From Pseudomonas serbica (GTDB lineage Bacteria; Pseudomonadota; Gammaproteobacteria; Pseudomonadales; Pseudomonadaceae): DNA of 64,000 nucleotides. Position 1 is the first letter of the stretch, and each line of letters starts with the position of its first letter. The translations under genes were made by a program, and so were the position numbers. The notes below the pieces were generated by a model, which did not search any database, had not been told where the DNA came from, and saw only the letters and a list, made by a program, of their open reading frames with translations. The stretch is taken from contig NZ_JAQIYM010000009.1 of assembly GCF_028823535.1 (NCBI RefSeq), positions 1 through 64,000 on the forward strand, in the 5' to 3' direction. Below, piece by piece: positions 20,985 through 34,529 of this stretch.

Positions 20985-21889
20985 TGCGCATACTCCCGCC
21001 AGGTCATCATTTTTCAGCTTGGCGCCCATCCCGAGAGATCATACGCCACGCCACTTGACGGAAGCATACCCTGCTGGCTTCACGGCGAACCACTGCTTGC
21101 GCCGCCGGAGGATCAACAAATGGCGCGAACCCGCCCCGCGATGAGACATTTCCTGCGAAAACGCACCAACACCGAACCAAGCATCGACAAAATGCGCTGA
21201 AATGACCAGAAAACCACAACCTGTTCCCGATACGTCAAATGCCCGGCTGTGTGAATTCGGCACAGTCATAAAAATTTTTTGCACCAAAACCGCACAGTAC
21301 GTCTACGCTGAGTGCTTCGCACATCCGCCAATTACTCACTGGCGGGGTGAACCGGTAACGCTTTTATCTGTCGCGCGACCAAACAGAAGGCTAAACCACG
21401 AGGCCAACCACGGCGTCAAGCCCGCAGCAAAGAGGTGTGATACCCCCGGTTTCATGAGGTTTTTACCGCATCAGGCAGCCAATCAGAAAAAAAATCCGTA
21501 GAGTTCTGATTTGTGCACGTTTGTTGCATTGTTACCCACATCGTCTATAAGGCACCGCGGGAAGCGGGCAGCCTTAAGACCAAGAAAAACAGTGGCAGGG
21601 TAGCCCGATGGAGATTCAAACGTTTCACCAGGGACTCTTTTTATCGATGCGCCAGTCCAGAAAAACAGCATTAAAGTTGTCAGTCCGGTTGCATCGGGGC
21701 TGTAAATTTGCGACATCTAGCTAGCCGTTTACGACAGGGTCGTAAAGAAGCTGAAAGGATAGATGCGCAAGTATCGCCAACATTGTCGGCGTGATATAAG
21801 TTTGCGCCGACACAAAAAGAAAGAGCCGCCCAGATAATAAAACAGGTGGAGCGGCAGTACTCTTCTAAAAACCAAAGGAGCAAATCACG
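20985..21889. other. 905-bp region between the HIT gene and the oprD-type porin
   Basis: No open frame here resembles a known protein; short frames on both strands lack a good start or recognisable motifs. The last few hundred bases are AT-richer and should hold the porin promoter and a long leader ending ACCAAAGGAG before the ATG. An A-rich element (GATAATAAAA) lies about 55 bp upstream of the ATG. The promoter of the HIT-slyX unit must also lie here. Confidence 0.45.
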
Positions 21890-23218
21890 ATGCGCGTGAT
21901 GAAGTGGAGCATGATCGCACTGGCTGTTGCAGCAGGCACCTCGCAGTTCGCAATGGCGTCTTCCCAGGACGAATCCAAGGGTTTCATCGACGATTCGAGC
22001 CTGAAACTCAAAACCCGTTTTGAGTACATGAACCGCGACTACAAGAATGGTGCAAGCAACCCTAGTTCCGGCACTGCCGGCTATCGTCAGGATTCCGGTC
22101 TGAGCCAATTGCTCACCTACGAGTCGGGCTTCACTCAAGGTATCGTTGGTTTCGGCCTCGACGCCATGGCCATGGGTTCGGTCAAGCTGGACGGCGGCTC
22201 GGGCAAGCGCGGTAACGGCCTGTTCGCCAACGACAGCGACGGCAACCCGGAAAAATCCCAGGGCAAGGTAGGCGGTGCAGTGAAACTGCGTCTGTCCGAC
22301 ACCACCCTGAAATACGGCCAGCAATTCGTTGCCAGCCCTGTATTCGCTACCGACGACAGCCGTCTGATCCCGGAAGTCGCTACCGGCACCCTGCTCACCT
22401 CCAAGGAAATCAAAGGCCTGGAACTGAGCGCTGGTCGCTTTACCGCGCTGAGCAAGCAAACCGGCATGGCCCGTGACAGCATCGGCGGCGTATCCGATGA
22501 AGATGGCAACCACGGCAAAGGCCTGAGCGGCGGCATCAACATCTTCGGTGCAAGCTATGCCTTCACCGACAACTTCACCGCTGCACTGGCTGCATCGGAT
22601 GCCGAAGAGTACTTCAAGAAGTACTACGCCAACCTGAACCTGACCCTGCCGATCAACGACGAACAGTCGCTGAACTTCGACCTCAACGCTTACAAAACCA
22701 AAGGCGATAAGCGCGGCGACACCATCGACTTCCTCGGTGACGGCGTTCTGGGCGTGGACAACAACCTGTGGTCCCTGGCAGCAGCCTATAGCCTGGGCGC
22801 TCACAAGTTCACCCTGGCCTACCAGCAGTCGAGCGGCGACAACGCTTACTACTACGGCGTTGACGGCAACAGCACCATCTTCGTATCCAACTCCATTCAG
22901 ATCTCCGACTTCGTGGGCCGCGAGGAGAAATCCTACCAAGCTCGCTATGACCTGAACATGGCGACCTACGGCGTACCTGGCCTGAGCTTCATGACCCGTT
23001 ACGTAATGGGTGACAACATCAAGACCAACGGTCTGGGTGAAGGTAAGGAAAACGAGTGGAACCTGGAGTCCAAGTACGTAGTACAGGAAGGTCCAGCAAA
23101 AGACCTGTCGTTCCGTGCTCGTTTCGCCAACTACCGTTCGAACGGTGCGTACAGCGCCTATTCGGCTGACAACTACGACACCCGCCTGATCATCGAGTAC
23201 CCGCTGAGCATCCTGTAA
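21890..23218 (+). CDS. OprD-family outer-membrane porin
   Basis: A 442-residue outer-membrane protein with a signal peptide (hydrophobic residues 9-20, cleavage near AMAS). An 18-strand beta-barrel follows in the OprD style: DDSSLKLKTRFEYMNRDYKN near the N-terminus, QDSGLSQLLTYESGFTQGIVGFG, and a final strand ending IIEYPLSIL. OprD porins take up basic amino acids, small peptides or aromatic acids. By position it corresponds to the PAO1 oprD neighbourhood, but OprD paralogues are numerous, so substrate (and carbapenem uptake) cannot be assigned. Confidence 0.92.
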   Translation: MRVMKWSMIALAVAAGTSQFAMASSQDESKGFIDDSSLKLKTRFEYMNRDYKNGASNPSSGTAGYRQDSGLSQLLTYESGFTQGIVGFGLDAMAMGSVKLDGGSGKRGNGLFANDSDGNPEKSQGKVGGAVKLRLSDTTLKYGQQFVASPVFATDDSRLIPEVATGTLLTSKEIKGLELSAGRFTALSKQTGMARDSIGGVSDEDGNHGKGLSGGINIFGASYAFTDNFTAALAASDAEEYFKKYYANLNLTLPINDEQSLNFDLNAYKTKGDKRGDTIDFLGDGVLGVDNNLWSLAAAYSLGAHKFTLAYQQSSGDNAYYYGVDGNSTIFVSNSIQISDFVGREEKSYQARYDLNMATYGVPGLSFMTRYVMGDNIKTNGLGEGKENEWNLESKYVVQEGPAKDLSFRARFANYRSNGAYSAYSADNYDTRLIIEYPLSIL

Positions 23219-23251
23219 TCAGGCTGTAAAACCGGAACTCTGTAGATCAAG

Positions 23252-23285
23252 AAACCGCCCACCTCTTAAGGTGGGCGGTTTTTTT
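23252..23285 (+). terminator. Intrinsic terminator of the porin gene
   Basis: AACCGCCCACC pairs with GGTGGGCGGTT across a CTCTTAA-type loop and ends in TTTTTT, 35 bp after the stop codon. Confidence 0.93.
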
Positions 23286-23369
23286 ATGCCTGCCACATAC
23301 CCAACACTTGGGCAAGCAACTTGCGCGCATAACGTTAATACTTTTTTCAATGAACCGATCAATAGTCAC

Positions 23370-23404
23370 AAAAAAACCCAAGAGACTATTAGCCTCTTGG
23401 GTTT
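23370..23404 (-). terminator. Intrinsic terminator of the mscS-type gene
   Basis: On the minus strand, AAACCCAAGAG pairs with CTCTTGGGTTT, followed by a T-run, 19 bp beyond the stop codon at 23423. Confidence 0.92.
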
Positions 23405-23422
23405 ATGCAGTAACAAACAGAC

Positions 23423-24265
23423 TTACTGTACTGACGCTTCCTGAACCACGCGAACTACACGCTGGGGAAATGGAATGTCAATACCCGCCGTCTTCAATCG
23501 GTCACGCGACTGTTCGTTAAACATGAACATCACGTCCCAGTAATCCGCCGTTTTCACCCAGACCCGCAGGGAAACAGTGATGGAACTGTCACCCAGGGTC
23601 GAAATGACTGCCTGAGGCTCCGGATCGGTCAATACGCGCGGATCCTTGGCCAGTTCCAGCAAGACTTCACGGGCCTTTTGCAAGTCCGCTTCGTAATCGA
23701 CCCCCACATCGAATACCACCTTGCGGGTCGGTTGGCGGTTGGTGTTGGTGATGATGCCGTTCGACAGGTTGCCGTTAGGCACGATGATGGTCTTGTTGTC
23801 GCCGGTACGCAGTACGGTGTGGAAGATCTGGATGCTGTCGACGGTGCCGGCAACCCCTTGGGCTTCGATCCAGTCACCGATACGGAACGGACGGAACAGC
23901 AAGATCAGCACGCCGCCGGCGAAGTTTGCCAGGCTGCCCTGCAACGCGAGGCCGATGGCCAGGCCCGCAGCACCGATCGCCGCGACGAACGAGGTGGTTT
24001 CAACACCGATCATCGACGCTACGCTGACGACCAGCAGGATCTTGAGAATGATGTTAGCCAGGCTGCTGATAAACCCTTGCAGCGCAAGGTCGGCGTTACG
24101 CAGGGCAAGCAGGCCGCCAAGCTTTTGCGTGACCTTGTTGATCAACCACCAGCCGACAGCCAGGGTGATCACCGCCAACAGCACACGGCTGCCATACTCC
24201 ATGATCATTGGGATCCATGACTGGGACACCTTGACCAGGTTGTCTACTTCAGCATTCAAATCCAT
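23423..24265 (-). CDS. Small-conductance mechanosensitive channel, MscS family
   Basis: The 280-residue inner-membrane channel has three membrane helices (about 20-45, 60-85 and 90-120). The pore helix is AAIGAAGLAIGLALQGSLANFAGGVLIL, shown here only to mark the Gly/Ala-rich pore lining at about 93-120. The beta domain follows with FRIGDWIEAQGVAGTVDSI and VPNGNLSNGIITN. It should open on hypo-osmotic shock and release solutes. Length matches E. coli MscS. Confidence 0.94.
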   Translation of the reverse strand: MDLNAEVDNLVKVSQSWIPMIMEYGSRVLLAVITLAVGWWLINKVTQKLGGLLALRNADLALQGFISSLANIILKILLVVSVASMIGVETTSFVAAIGAAGLAIGLALQGSLANFAGGVLILLFRPFRIGDWIEAQGVAGTVDSIQIFHTVLRTGDNKTIIVPNGNLSNGIITNTNRQPTRKVVFDVGVDYEADLQKAREVLLELAKDPRVLTDPEPQAVISTLGDSSITVSLRVWVKTADYWDVMFMFNEQSRDRLKTAGIDIPFPQRVVRVVQEASVQ

Positions 24266-24402
24266 TGTCGTTCTCCTGATTTCCGGCTACCCGGTACACG
24301 AAAAATAAACGGCAGAAAAGACCGTACCCGTCAGAGTCAATCGTTTCTACCGTTGCTTGGGCCTCGGACGCCTAAAACGCCTTTAGGTTCCCGCCTTGCA
24401 GG

Positions 24403-24888
24403 TCAATCGCGGAAGTTGTTGAACTGCAGCGGCATGCCGAATTCCTTGGCCCGCAACACAGCAATGGCTTCCTGCAGGTCGTCACGCTTCTTGCCGGTGA
24501 TGCGCACTTGCTCACCCTGGATGGCAGCCTGCACCTTCAGCTTGGCGTCCTTGACGTGAGCGACGATTTTCTTCGCCAGCTCTTTGTCGATACCTTCCTT
24601 GAGCACCGCTTCCTGCTTCATCAGCTTGCCCGATGCGAACGCATCCTTGACCTCAAGGCACTGCACATCGATCTTGCGCTTGACCAGGGCCAGCTTGAGG
24701 ATCTCAATCATCGCTTCGAGCTGGAAATCCGCTTCAGCGGTCAGGTTGACGGTCAGGTCCTTTTCCTTGAATTCGAAGCTGCCTTTGCCTTTCAGGTCAT
24801 AACGACGATCGAGCTCCTTGACGGCGTTCTCGACCGCGTTGGTGACTTCGTGTTTGTCCAGTTCGGATACCACGTCGAACGACGGCAT
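24403..24888 (-). CDS. YajQ family cyclic di-GMP-binding protein
   Basis: A 161-residue protein starting [20 protein letters not shown], with the family motifs [15 protein letters not shown] and [19 protein letters not shown]. YajQ proteins have two ferredoxin-like folds. In several proteobacteria they bind cyclic di-GMP and modulate transcription factors or nucleic acids. The gene stands alone and is divergent from panE. Confidence 0.93.
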   Translation of the reverse strand: MPSFDVVSELDKHEVTNAVENAVKELDRRYDLKGKGSFEFKEKDLTVNLTAEADFQLEAMIEILKLALVKRKIDVQCLEVKDAFASGKLMKQEAVLKEGIDKELAKKIVAHVKDAKLKVQAAIQGEQVRITGKKRDDLQEAIAVLRAKEFGMPLQFNNFRD

Positions 24889-24904
24889 GTAATCTCTCCA
24901 ATAA

Positions 24905-25948
<1,044 letters not shown>

Positions 25949-25993
25949 GCAGCGGCTACGCTGGCCACTTGTTCCTTCGCAGCGATTAACCTG

Positions 25994-28030
25994 ATGCCAT
26001 TGCGCCAGCGTCTTGAAAACCTCCCTGTCGGCCAGAAGCTGCTGGCCGCCCTGTTGGTGCTGTTGACCACTGTACTGCTGGTCGCCAACCTGACCTTCAT
26101 CAGCGCCGCGTACTACATTTCCCAGGAAAGCATGGCGCCCCAGGCCCTGCAAACCATCGGCCGCCTGGTCTCCAACCCGAGCCTGGTGTCCGAAGCCTTG
26201 CAGTCGCCGGAAAGCGCCCAACGCCTGCTCAATGAGCTCGACAGCTATTCGCCGCTACGGGCCGCAGCCCTGTATGACGGCAAGGGCGAGCGCCTGGCGC
26301 AGTTGCAGCATGGCGATCATCTGAGCCTGCCCAAGCGTTACCAGCACATCGAATCCTGGCAAGTCACCGAGTTTCGCAGCAACCAGGTCATCACCCTGCC
26401 CCGCACCGGCACCGCACCCGGCCATCTGCTGCTGGTGGCCAGCAGTGAGTTGCCCATGGCGTTCTATACCGGGACACTGACCGCCAGCCTGGGCATCCTG
26501 ATTTTCAGTGTGCTGCTATGGATGATCATCGCGCGGCAGATCAAACGCCTGATTACCCAGCCTATCCATCAGCTGGAGGAACTGTCCCGGCAGGTGACCC
26601 GGGAAGAGAACTACGCCCTGCGCGCCTCCCGGGGCAACCACGATGAAATCGGCAGCCTGGCCGAAGCATTCAACACCATGCTCTCGCGGATCGAGGCCCG
26701 AGAGCAGCAACTCAAGCGCGCCCGTGATGACTCCCAGGCCGCGTATGACCAGGCCCAAGGCCTGGCAGAGGAAACCCGCCACACCAATCGCAAGCTGGAA
26801 CTGGAAGTCCAGGTCCGGAGCAAGATCGAGAAAAAGCTCACGGGATTTCAGAATTACCTCAACAGCATCATCGACTCCATGCCATCGGCACTGATCGCCC
26901 TCGACGAACAGCTCTACGTGACGCAGTGGAACCAGGAAGCCAGCGCCCTTTCCGGTACGCGCCTGGATGAAGCCTTGAACCAGCCGATCTTCCTCGCCTT
27001 CGAACCGCTCAAGCCCTTCCTCCCGCAGCTCAAGCAAACCGTAGAGCAGCACACGGTGGCCAAGATCGAGCGCGTGACCTGGGTCAAGGACGATGAACCG
27101 CGCCACTACGCCCTGACCTTTTATCCGCTGATGGGCGGTGCCGGGCGTGGCGTGGTGATCCGGATCGACGACATCACCCAGCGTCTCTCACTGGAAGAAA
27201 TGATGGTGCAATCGGAGAAAATGCTTTCCGTCGGTGGCCTCGCCGCCGGCATGGCCCACGAAATCAACAACCCGCTCGGCGCGATCCTGCACAACGTGCA
27301 GAATATCCGCCGTCGCCTGTCCCCCGAACTGCCCAAGAACCTGGAGCAGGCCGAGCAGGTCGGCATCGAGCTGTCGACCGTCAACCAGTACCTGCAAGCG
27401 CGCGAAGTGCCGCAGCTGCTCGACGGTATCCAGCAGGCCGGCGCCCGGGCGGCGAAGATCGTCACGCACATGCTCAGTTTCAGTCGCCGCAGCACCCGGC
27501 AAATGGCCCCGTGCGATCTGCCGGCACTGATCGATCAAGCGGTGGAAATCGCCGGAAATGACTTCGACCTGGCCATTGGCTTCGACTTCAAGGGGCAGGC
27601 AATCATCCGCCAGTTCGACCCGGCGCTGGGGCCGGTACCCGGCACCGCCAACGAGCTGGAACAGGTGCTGCTCAACCTGCTGAAAAACGCCGCTCAAGCC
27701 ATCCATTTACGTGAAGACGACAGTGAACCTGGCCGTATCATCCTGCGCACCCGTCTCAATCCACCCTGGGCGGAAATCCAGGTCGAGGACAACGGCATCG
27801 GCATGAGCGAAAGCGTGCGCAAGCGCACCTTCGAACCGTTTTTCACCACCAAGGAAATCGGCCAGGGCACCGGCCTTGGCCTGTCGGTCTCGTATTTCAT
27901 CATTACCAACAACCACAAGGGCCAGATGGAAGTGCAATCCACCCTCGGCCAAGGCACCTGCTTCACCCTGCGCCTGCCATTGGCGAGCACCCCGCTCGTC
28001 TCTCAAGAACTCAACCAGCTATCGAGGTAA
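25994..28030 (+). CDS. PAS-containing sensor histidine kinase (PA4398-like)
   Basis: A 678-residue membrane kinase. Helix one (about residues 17-40) and helix two (about 158-180) enclose a periplasmic domain of about 115 residues. HAMP follows (RQIKRLITQPIHQLEELSRQ), then a coiled coil, a PAS domain (about 290-395), HisKA with GMAHEINNPLGAILHN, and HATPase_c with NELEQVLLNLLKNAAQAI and TKEIGQGTGLGLSVS. By position it matches PAO1 PA4398, a kinase linked to swarming and biofilm formation. No response regulator is adjacent, so it is an orphan kinase. The PduO-type gene starts 2 nt after its stop. Confidence 0.93.
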   Translation: MPLRQRLENLPVGQKLLAALLVLLTTVLLVANLTFISAAYYISQESMAPQALQTIGRLVSNPSLVSEALQSPESAQRLLNELDSYSPLRAAALYDGKGERLAQLQHGDHLSLPKRYQHIESWQVTEFRSNQVITLPRTGTAPGHLLLVASSELPMAFYTGTLTASLGILIFSVLLWMIIARQIKRLITQPIHQLEELSRQVTREENYALRASRGNHDEIGSLAEAFNTMLSRIEAREQQLKRARDDSQAAYDQAQGLAEETRHTNRKLELEVQVRSKIEKKLTGFQNYLNSIIDSMPSALIALDEQLYVTQWNQEASALSGTRLDEALNQPIFLAFEPLKPFLPQLKQTVEQHTVAKIERVTWVKDDEPRHYALTFYPLMGGAGRGVVIRIDDITQRLSLEEMMVQSEKMLSVGGLAAGMAHEINNPLGAILHNVQNIRRRLSPELPKNLEQAEQVGIELSTVNQYLQAREVPQLLDGIQQAGARAAKIVTHMLSFSRRSTRQMAPCDLPALIDQAVEIAGNDFDLAIGFDFKGQAIIRQFDPALGPVPGTANELEQVLLNLLKNAAQAIHLREDDSEPGRIILRTRLNPPWAEIQVEDNGIGMSESVRKRTFEPFFTTKEIGQGTGLGLSVSYFIITNNHKGQMEVQSTLGQGTCFTLRLPLASTPLVSQELNQLSR

Positions 28031-28032
28031 TC

Positions 28033-28614
28033 ATGGGCTTTCGCCTGTCGAAGATTTACACCCGCACCGGCGACAAAGGCGAAACCGGCCTGGGCGACGG
28101 TCGCCGCGTGCCCAAGGACCACCCACGGGTCGAGGCTATCGGCGAAGTGGATACGCTGAACAGTCAGGTCGGCGTATTACTGGCCGCACTGACGGCAGAA
28201 AGTGCCCTGCATCCGGGTTTGCAGGAAGTGATCGAGGTCTTGGCACCTTGTCAGCACAGGTTGTTTGACCTGGGCGGTGAGCTGGCGATGCCGGAGTATC
28301 AGGCGTTGAATGCCGGGGAAATCGAGCGCCTGGAAGTGGCGATTGATGTGTGGAATGAAGAGCTGGGGCCGTTGGAAAACTTCATCCTGCCCGGCGGCTC
28401 GATGCTGATTGCCCAGGCTCATGTCTGTCGCAGCCTGGCGCGCAGTGCCGAGCGCCGCTGTCAGCATCTGAATGCGATCGAGCCGCTGGCCGGGGTGGGT
28501 TTGGCATATATCAATCGGTTGTCGGATTTGTTGTTTGTGGTGGCACGGGTGATTGCCCGGCGCCAGGGGGTTGCGGAGATTCTTTGGCAGCCGGCGGCGA
28601 AACCTGAAGCTTAG
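28033..28614 (+). CDS. Cob(I)yrinic acid a,c-diamide adenosyltransferase, PduO type
   Basis: A 193-residue ATP:corrinoid adenosyltransferase that makes the adenosyl form of cobalamin. The ATP-binding N-terminus is SKIYTRTGDKGETGLGDGRRV. Family residues recur in GEVDTLNSQVG, FILPGGS and CRSLARSAERRC. It starts 2 nt after the kinase gene. The reason for pairing a sensor kinase with cobalamin metabolism is unknown and may be only operon economy. Confidence 0.93.
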   Translation: MGFRLSKIYTRTGDKGETGLGDGRRVPKDHPRVEAIGEVDTLNSQVGVLLAALTAESALHPGLQEVIEVLAPCQHRLFDLGGELAMPEYQALNAGEIERLEVAIDVWNEELGPLENFILPGGSMLIAQAHVCRSLARSAERRCQHLNAIEPLAGVGLAYINRLSDLLFVVARVIARRQGVAEILWQPAAKPEA

Positions 28615-28627
28615 TCGTCGCCTATTA

Positions 28628-28730
28628 GGCCCATTTCGCGGGCAAGCCCGCTGCCACAGTGATCGCGTCGAACACAAAACCTGTGTACACCGCTAAACCT
28701 GTGGGAGCGAGCTTGCCCGCGAAGAGGCCG
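28628..28730. repeat. REP doublet (GGGAGCGGGCTTGC type)
   Basis: The inverted arms GGCCCATTTCGCGGGCAAGC and GCGAGCTTGCCCGCGAAGAG flank about 60 bp between convergent genes. The left arm is diverged from the consensus (CTGCCACAG for CTCCCACAG). Confidence 0.8.
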
Positions 28731-28747
28731 GCAGCATCACAGCATAA

Positions 28748-29692
28748 TCAGGCCTCAGGCCAAAAAGCCCGAATCCCCGCCACGCCCTGGGCACCTGCCG
28801 CCCAAGCCTTCTGAACCTGCGCAGGGCCAACGCCGCCCAGCAAAAACACCGGTTTGCTGAAGCCCTCGATCAAGCTCGAAGCCTGCTCCCAACCCAGCGG
28901 TTGCGCCCCCGGATGCGTCAAAGTCGGTTGTACCGGCGACAAGGTCACAAAGTCGACGCCCATTTCTTCGGCCAGCGCCAGCTCCTCAGCGTTATGGCAG
29001 GACGCCGCCAACCAGCGCGATGCCGGCAGTGGCCGACCAGCGGCTGCGTACTTGCGCAATTGTGCCGAAGTGATGTGCCAACCAGCGGAAGGGAAATCCC
29101 CCAGCCACTCGAACGGCCCCTTGATCATCAATTGCGCCTTGCCGGCACACAGCCCTGCCGCATCCACGGCCAGATCGCGGTACTTGGGGTCGTAACCGTT
29201 TGGCGCGCGCAACTGGATCAACTTGATGCCGCCCGCGATGGCCTTCTGGATTCCCCGCAGCAGAGCCGGGGTTTCCAGATCTTCCGGGGTGATCAGGTAT
29301 TGCTCGGGCAAGCGGGCAGCCGCGACGATCGGCCGGTTGGCCTCGGGGAACTCGTATCCCGACAGGTCCCGGGCGGTGACCCAAGCCAGGGGCTGGCCTT
29401 CGGCGCCATGAGGCTCGCCGGTGAACGCCGAGACTTCCCAGACGTCCAGCAACACCTGTTTGTCCGGGTAATCATGGTGGACCTTGATCAACGGGCGCGC
29501 CGCGCCGACCACGATACCCAGCTCTTCGTGCAGCTCTCGGGCCAGGGCGCTTTCGACCGACTCGTCGGCCTCGACCTTGCCACCGGGAAACTCCCACAGG
29601 CCGCCTTGGTGCTGAGAGTCGGCACGGCGGGCGATGAGGATCTTGCCGCTGTCATCACGGATGACGGCGGCCGCTACGTGTACTCGTTTCAC
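28748..29692 (-). CDS. Nudix hydrolase (MutT-like) fused to a ThiE/TenI-like domain
   Basis: A 314-residue two-domain protein. Residues 1-130 are a MutT-type Nudix domain (VHVAAAVIRDDSGKILIARR, Nudix box GGKVEADESVESALARELHE followed by ELGI), predicted to clear 8-oxo-dGTP. Residues about 140-314 resemble thiamine-phosphate synthase (IKLIQLRAPN, WLAASCHNAEEL, PVFLLGGVGPAQV). Canonical ThiE substrate motifs (QLREK, ND-R, HLGQ) are missing or changed, so this half may not make thiamine phosphate. The GTG start overlaps the GST stop (GTGA). Confidence 0.92.
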   Translation of the reverse strand: MKRVHVAAAVIRDDSGKILIARRADSQHQGGLWEFPGGKVEADESVESALARELHEELGIVVGAARPLIKVHHDYPDKQVLLDVWEVSAFTGEPHGAEGQPLAWVTARDLSGYEFPEANRPIVAAARLPEQYLITPEDLETPALLRGIQKAIAGGIKLIQLRAPNGYDPKYRDLAVDAAGLCAGKAQLMIKGPFEWLGDFPSAGWHITSAQLRKYAAAGRPLPASRWLAASCHNAEELALAEEMGVDFVTLSPVQPTLTHPGAQPLGWEQASSLIEGFSKPVFLLGGVGPAQVQKAWAAGAQGVAGIRAFWPEA

Positions 29693-30321
29693 CGCTCGAT
29701 TTCCTCCAGGCCAGCCTTCTGCCAGGCCTTGAAGGCTGGCCATTGGTAGATGGTTTGAACATAGGCTTCGTCAGTCTCGGGCAATTTCACCTGATAGGTG
29801 CGCAGGCGTACGGCAATCGGGGCGAAGAACGCATCGGCCAGGCTGATACGGCCAAACAGGTACGGACCACTTTCGGTGGCCGCAGCACGGCACTCGGCCC
29901 ACAGGGCCGACATGCGCTCGATGTCGGCCTGCACGTCCGCCGGGAGCGGCGAGAGTGGCGCATCATGGCTCAGGTCGAAGGGCATGTTGCCGCGCATGGC
30001 GAAGAAACCGCTGTGCATCTGCGCGCACGCCGAACGTGCCTGGGCGCGAGCGCGCACATCTTTGGGCCAGAGGCCAGCGTCCGGAAACTGTTCCGCCAGG
30101 TATTCGGCAATCGCCAGGGAGTCGGCGATGGTGCCGTGCTCGGTCTTCAACAGCGGGACCTTGCCGGTTGGCGAGTGTTTGAGCAGGCGTTCGCGGGTGT
30201 CCGGCTGGTTCAGCTTGATCAGTTCTTCGGTGTAAGACGCGCCGGCCAGATCAAGGGCCAAGGCGCCGCGCAGGGACCAGGAAGAAAGCAGTTTGTCGCC
30301 GATGATCAGGTGCAGGCTCAT
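29689..30321 (-). CDS. Glutathione S-transferase family protein
   Basis: A 210-residue protein with an N-terminal thioredoxin-like domain (LIIGDKLLSSWSLRGALAL with the likely catalytic Ser, SPTGKVPLL, ADSLAIAEYL) and a helical C-terminal domain ending WPAFKAWQKAGLEEI. The ATG at 30321 follows AAGGA at 9 nt and is chosen over a TTG two codons upstream. It is coupled to the downstream Nudix gene by a 4-nt overlap. Physiological substrate unknown. Confidence 0.92.
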   Translation of the reverse strand: MSLHLIIGDKLLSSWSLRGALALDLAGASYTEELIKLNQPDTRERLLKHSPTGKVPLLKTEHGTIADSLAIAEYLAEQFPDAGLWPKDVRARAQARSACAQMHSGFFAMRGNMPFDLSHDAPLSPLPADVQADIERMSALWAECRAAATESGPYLFGRISLADAFFAPIAVRLRTYQVKLPETDEAYVQTIYQWPAFKAWQKAGLEEIER

Positions 30322-30351
30322 GTTCAAGCGTCCTTCAAGCTAAAGGGATAC

Positions 30352-30443
30352 CTGTAGGAGCTGGCTTGCCAGCGATAACGGTAGCGGCCTCAACACATCT
30401 TTCGCTGCAGAGGACGCCTTCGCCGGCCAGCCGGCTCCTACAG
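30352..30443. repeat. REP doublet (TGTAGGAGCTGGCTTGC type)
   Basis: CTGTAGGAGCTGGCTTGCCA and the inverted GGCCAGCCGGCTCCTACAG flank about 50 bp between argJ and the GST gene. The right arm has one change in the consensus. Confidence 0.87.
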
Positions 30444-30454
30444 TTTCTGCAGCG

Positions 30455-31672
30455 TTATGTACGGTACTCGGCGTTGATCTTCACGTATTCGTGGGACAGA
30501 TCGGTGGTCCAGATGGTTTCGCTGCAGTCGCCACGACCCAGCTCGATACGGATGGTGATTTCTTCCTGTTGCATCACCGCTGCGCCCTGGGCTTCGGTGT
30601 AGGTCGCAGCGCGGGCGCCACGGCTGGCGATGCACACTTCACCAAGGAACACATCGATCTTGCTCACATCCAGGTTCGGTACGCCGGCACGACCGACCGC
30701 CGCGAGGATACGGCCCCAGTTCGGGTCGGAAGCGAACAGTGCGGTCTTGATCAATGGCGAGTGGGCCACGGTGTAGCCGACGTCCAGGCATTCCTGGTGA
30801 TTGCCGCCGCCGTTGACTTCAACGGTAACGAATTTAGTCGCACCTTCGCCGTCGCGTACGATCGCCTGGGCCACGTCCATGCACACCTCGAACACCGCTT
30901 GCTTGAGCTTGGCGAACAACTCGCCTTCGGCGCGGGTGATTTCCGGCAGCGCCGCCTGACCGGTGGCGATCAGCATGCAGCAGTCGTTGGTCGAGGTGTC
31001 GCCGTCGATGGTGATGCGGTTGAACGACTTGTTGGCGCCGTCCAGCATCAGGTTCTGCAACACATCGCGGGCGACCTTGGCGTCAGTGGCGATATAGCCA
31101 AGCATGGTCGCCATGTTCGGACGAATCATGCCCGCGCCCTTGCTGATACCGGTGACCGTGATGGTCACGCCATCGTGCTGGAACTGGCGGCTGGCGCCCT
31201 TTGGCAGGGTATCGGTGGTCATGATACCGGTGGCGGCAGCTTCCCAGTTGTTCTCCGACAGATCGTCGAGGGCGGCTTGCAATGCACCTTCGATTTTCTC
31301 GACCGGCAGTGGCTCGCCGATCACGCCGGTGGAATACGGCAGCACCTGGCTGGCATCGACACCGGTCAACTCGGCCAGTTTGGCGCAAGTACGCTCGGCC
31401 GCGGCCAGGCCTGGCTCACCGGTACCAGCGTTGGCATTGCCGGTATTGGTCAGCAGGTAACGCACCGGCCCCTGCACGCGCTGCTTGGCCAGGATTACCG
31501 GGGCTGCGCAAAAGGCGTTCAGGGTGAACACGCCCGCCACCGTGGAGCCTTCGGCACAACGCATGACTACAACATCCTTGCGCCCCGGGCGCTTGATACC
31601 GGCCGAGGCGATACCGAGTTCAAAACCGGCAACCGGGTGCAACGTTGGCAAAGGACCAAGACCAACAGCCAT
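30455..31672 (-). CDS. argJ: Bifunctional ornithine acetyltransferase / N-acetylglutamate synthase
   Basis: A 405-residue Ntn-like enzyme that recycles the acetyl group from N-acetylornithine to glutamate in arginine synthesis. The self-cleavage site lies in [20 protein letters not shown], where the Thr of ATML becomes the nucleophile of the beta chain. [23 protein letters not shown] and [14 protein letters not shown] motifs are in the alpha chain; [20 protein letters not shown] is in the beta chain. Length is normal. It lies downstream of secA on the same strand, with a terminator-like hairpin between them. Confidence 0.97.
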   Translation of the reverse strand: MAVGLGPLPTLHPVAGFELGIASAGIKRPGRKDVVVMRCAEGSTVAGVFTLNAFCAAPVILAKQRVQGPVRYLLTNTGNANAGTGEPGLAAAERTCAKLAELTGVDASQVLPYSTGVIGEPLPVEKIEGALQAALDDLSENNWEAAATGIMTTDTLPKGASRQFQHDGVTITVTGISKGAGMIRPNMATMLGYIATDAKVARDVLQNLMLDGANKSFNRITIDGDTSTNDCCMLIATGQAALPEITRAEGELFAKLKQAVFEVCMDVAQAIVRDGEGATKFVTVEVNGGGNHQECLDVGYTVAHSPLIKTALFASDPNWGRILAAVGRAGVPNLDVSKIDVFLGEVCIASRGARAATYTEAQGAAVMQQEEITIRIELGRGDCSETIWTTDLSHEYVKINAEYRT

Positions 31673-31733
31673 GAATGCGCTCCTTTATAGATGATGTCTG
31701 CACCGCTTTAGCAAAAGCGGGGGATTGAAATGG

Positions 31734-31767
31734 CAAAACGCCGCGACGGCATGAGCCGGTCGCGGCG
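31734..31767 (-). terminator. Terminator-like hairpin after secA
   Basis: On the minus strand, CGCCGCGAC pairs with GTCGCGGCG across about 11 nt, followed by TTTTG, about 27 bp beyond the secA stop. The T-run is short, so termination may be partial. Confidence 0.65.
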
Positions 31768-31793
31768 CGGGTATTTCAGCGTATGGAACGGGT

Positions 31794-34529
<2,736 letters not shown>

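Noticed and set aside
21202..21501. A 99-codon plus-strand frame before the porin gene
   Set aside because: No ribosome binding site, no motif, and composition unlike neighbouring genes; treated as chance.
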